Origin: Actinomycetota bacterium
GTDB taxonomy: Bacteria; Actinomycetota; Actinomycetes; S36-B12
Reading direction: 5' to 3'
DNA length: 6,273 bases
NCBI GenBank assembly: GCA_947472655.1
Contig: CANJCG010000086.1
Location: 1 to 6,273, forward strand
Shown: one piece after another, positions 5,938 through 6,273 of the stretch
How positions within the stretch are numbered: position 1 is the stretch's first letter
Layout of the letters: every line of letters starts with the position of its first letter
Position numbers and translations under genes: made by a program
Notes under the pieces: generated by a model
What the model was told of the DNA's origin: nothing
Database searches by the model: none
What the model saw: the letters and a program-made list of their open reading frames with translations, nothing else

Positions 5938-6097
5938 AGGCACGTCGAGAAAAAGCATGATTTCTGTTTCGGTACACATCGGGTACACATTGGCTTCTCT
6001 TGCGGCCGCGTCTAAGACGTCTCTGACTTCATCTAAACGGTCGCCAAACAGATGCCCGTAAGAGGTCCAAAGTCATGACTGCTGACTTGCTGCTGTG
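5929..6097 (-). pseudogene. Tyrosine recombinase (phage-type integrase) C-terminal remnant, frameshifted and truncated
   Basis: On the minus strand, 6060-5929 encodes 43 residues ending in a normal stop (TAA, rc of 5929-5931). It starts YGHLFGDRLDEVRDVLDAAA and ends in a FLDVPKT tail. This is the usual end of actinobacterial phage and island integrases (consensus GHKSAxMTLDxYGHLF). The preceding part, KSAVMTLDL, is in another frame (6062-6088); one extra base at 6061 separates the halves. The tyrosine following the shift corresponds to the catalytic nucleophile. Upstream of about 6097, nothing of the expected catalytic domain remains: the frame meets TAG at 6101-6103, which is the stop of a CoA-transferase gene. 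So the gene lacks its N-terminal core-binding domain and the catalytic R-K-H-R region. It points at the 3' end of tRNA-Val. The integrase match is from recognised motif, not a search. Confidence 0.8.
5971..5990. repeat. Direct repeat of GGTACACAT, two copies 11 bp apart
   Basis: GGTACACAT occurs at 5971-5979 and 5982-5990, i.e. one helical turn apart. It lies within the integrase C-terminal remnant, where it encodes part of VYPMCTE. It could be an arm-type binding site for the recombinase or a coding coincidence. Confidence 0.45.
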
Positions 6098-6100
6098 TGC

Positions 6101-6273
6101 CTAGGCGGTCTTGACCACCTGCGCGGCGAGCAGCCGATCGACGTCAGCCTGGTCGAAGCCGATCTCGCGCAACACCTCGACAGTGTGTTCGCCGAGCAGT
6201 GGCGGCGCATAGTCGAACCTGGTGTCGAGGTCGCCGAAGTCCCACATCGCGCCCGGCTGCTCGAGTCGGCCCC
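6101..6273 (-). CDS. Family III (CaiB/BaiF) CoA-transferase, C-terminal fragment, runs off the right edge
   Basis: The last 56 residues are visible. They contain MWDFGDLDTRF, then APPLLGEHTVEVLREIGFD, then VDRLLAAQVV and the stop TAG. The GEHT-x-EVL-x-x-(L/I)GF-D ending is characteristic of formyl-CoA/carnitine-CoA type transferases, which move CoA between carboxylic acids, often in breakdown of carnitine, bile acids, steroids or aromatic acids. The substrate cannot be told from this end. The ending looks natural, so the gene itself may be intact beyond the window. Its GC is about 68% against about 50% in the 200 bases to its left, unlike every other gene here. Its stop lies 3 nt from the integrase remnant, with no intergenic space. 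Confidence 0.85.
   Translation of the reverse strand, partial: GRLEQPGAMWDFGDLDTRFDYAPPLLGEHTVEVLREIGFDQADVDRLLAAQVVKTA

Noticed and set aside
5813..6061. 82-codon plus-strand open frame
   Set aside because: Its first third is the tRNA-Val read as codons and the rest is antisense to the integrase remnant.
1..6273. CRISPR array, toxin-antitoxin pair, retron or other defence system
   Set aside because: No spaced repeats, paired small toxin-like genes or reverse-transcriptase motifs were seen; all long frames are accounted for by the listed genes.

Overview
The window looks like chromosomal DNA of an actinobacterium of moderate GC (roughly half over most of its length). Three observations support this. 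The gene order Nif3-like protein / coiled-coil zinc-ribbon protein / RNase H-phosphatase fusion matches Rv2230c-Rv2229c-Rv2228c of Mycobacterium tuberculosis. The RNase P RNA 5' half is of the actinobacterial type. Likely promoters have TANNNT -10 boxes, one of them placed for leaderless translation. A freshwater or marine lineage of lower GC would fit, but I cannot name a genus from this sequence.

Layout, left to right. Positions 1-90 hold the 5' end of rnpB, reading leftward off the window. Divergent from it is a two-gene unit (143-1773, +): a 45-residue Cys4 protein of the DUF2256 type, overlapping by 4 nt an iron-sulfur cryptochrome/photolyase (FeS-BCP class) with all four cluster cysteines. 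Convergent with it is a small lipoprotein of unknown function (1780-2163, -). yaaA, the peroxide-stress protein gene, diverges from the lipoprotein (2207-2968, +). Next is a tightly coupled leftward operon, read from 5754 down to 2965: Nif3-like protein, zinc-ribbon coiled-coil protein and RNase HI/acid phosphatase, overlapping by 11 nt and 1 nt. Its probable promoter has a -10 box 6 nt before the first ATG. yaaA and the RNase H gene overlap tail to tail by 4 nt. There is no gene-free stretch above 300 bases.

The right end is different. A complete tRNA-Val(UAC) with encoded CCA (5825-5901) is followed 28 nt later by the 3' end of a degraded tyrosine recombinase reading toward the tRNA. It is frameshifted just before the presumed catalytic tyrosine and cut off upstream. 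It abuts the C-terminal end of a family III (CaiB/BaiF) CoA-transferase gene, where GC jumps from about 50% (5901-6100) to about 68% (6101-6273). I read this as the eroded edge of an element integrated at tRNA-Val, with foreign or rearranged DNA beyond it.

Most of the window is housekeeping in character: RNA processing, R-loop/RNA-DNA hybrid removal, DNA photorepair and oxidative-stress protection. The parts most worth a second look are the DUF2256-photolyase pairing and the tRNA-Val/integrase/GC-shift boundary. I did not find a convincing novel defence or mobile system.
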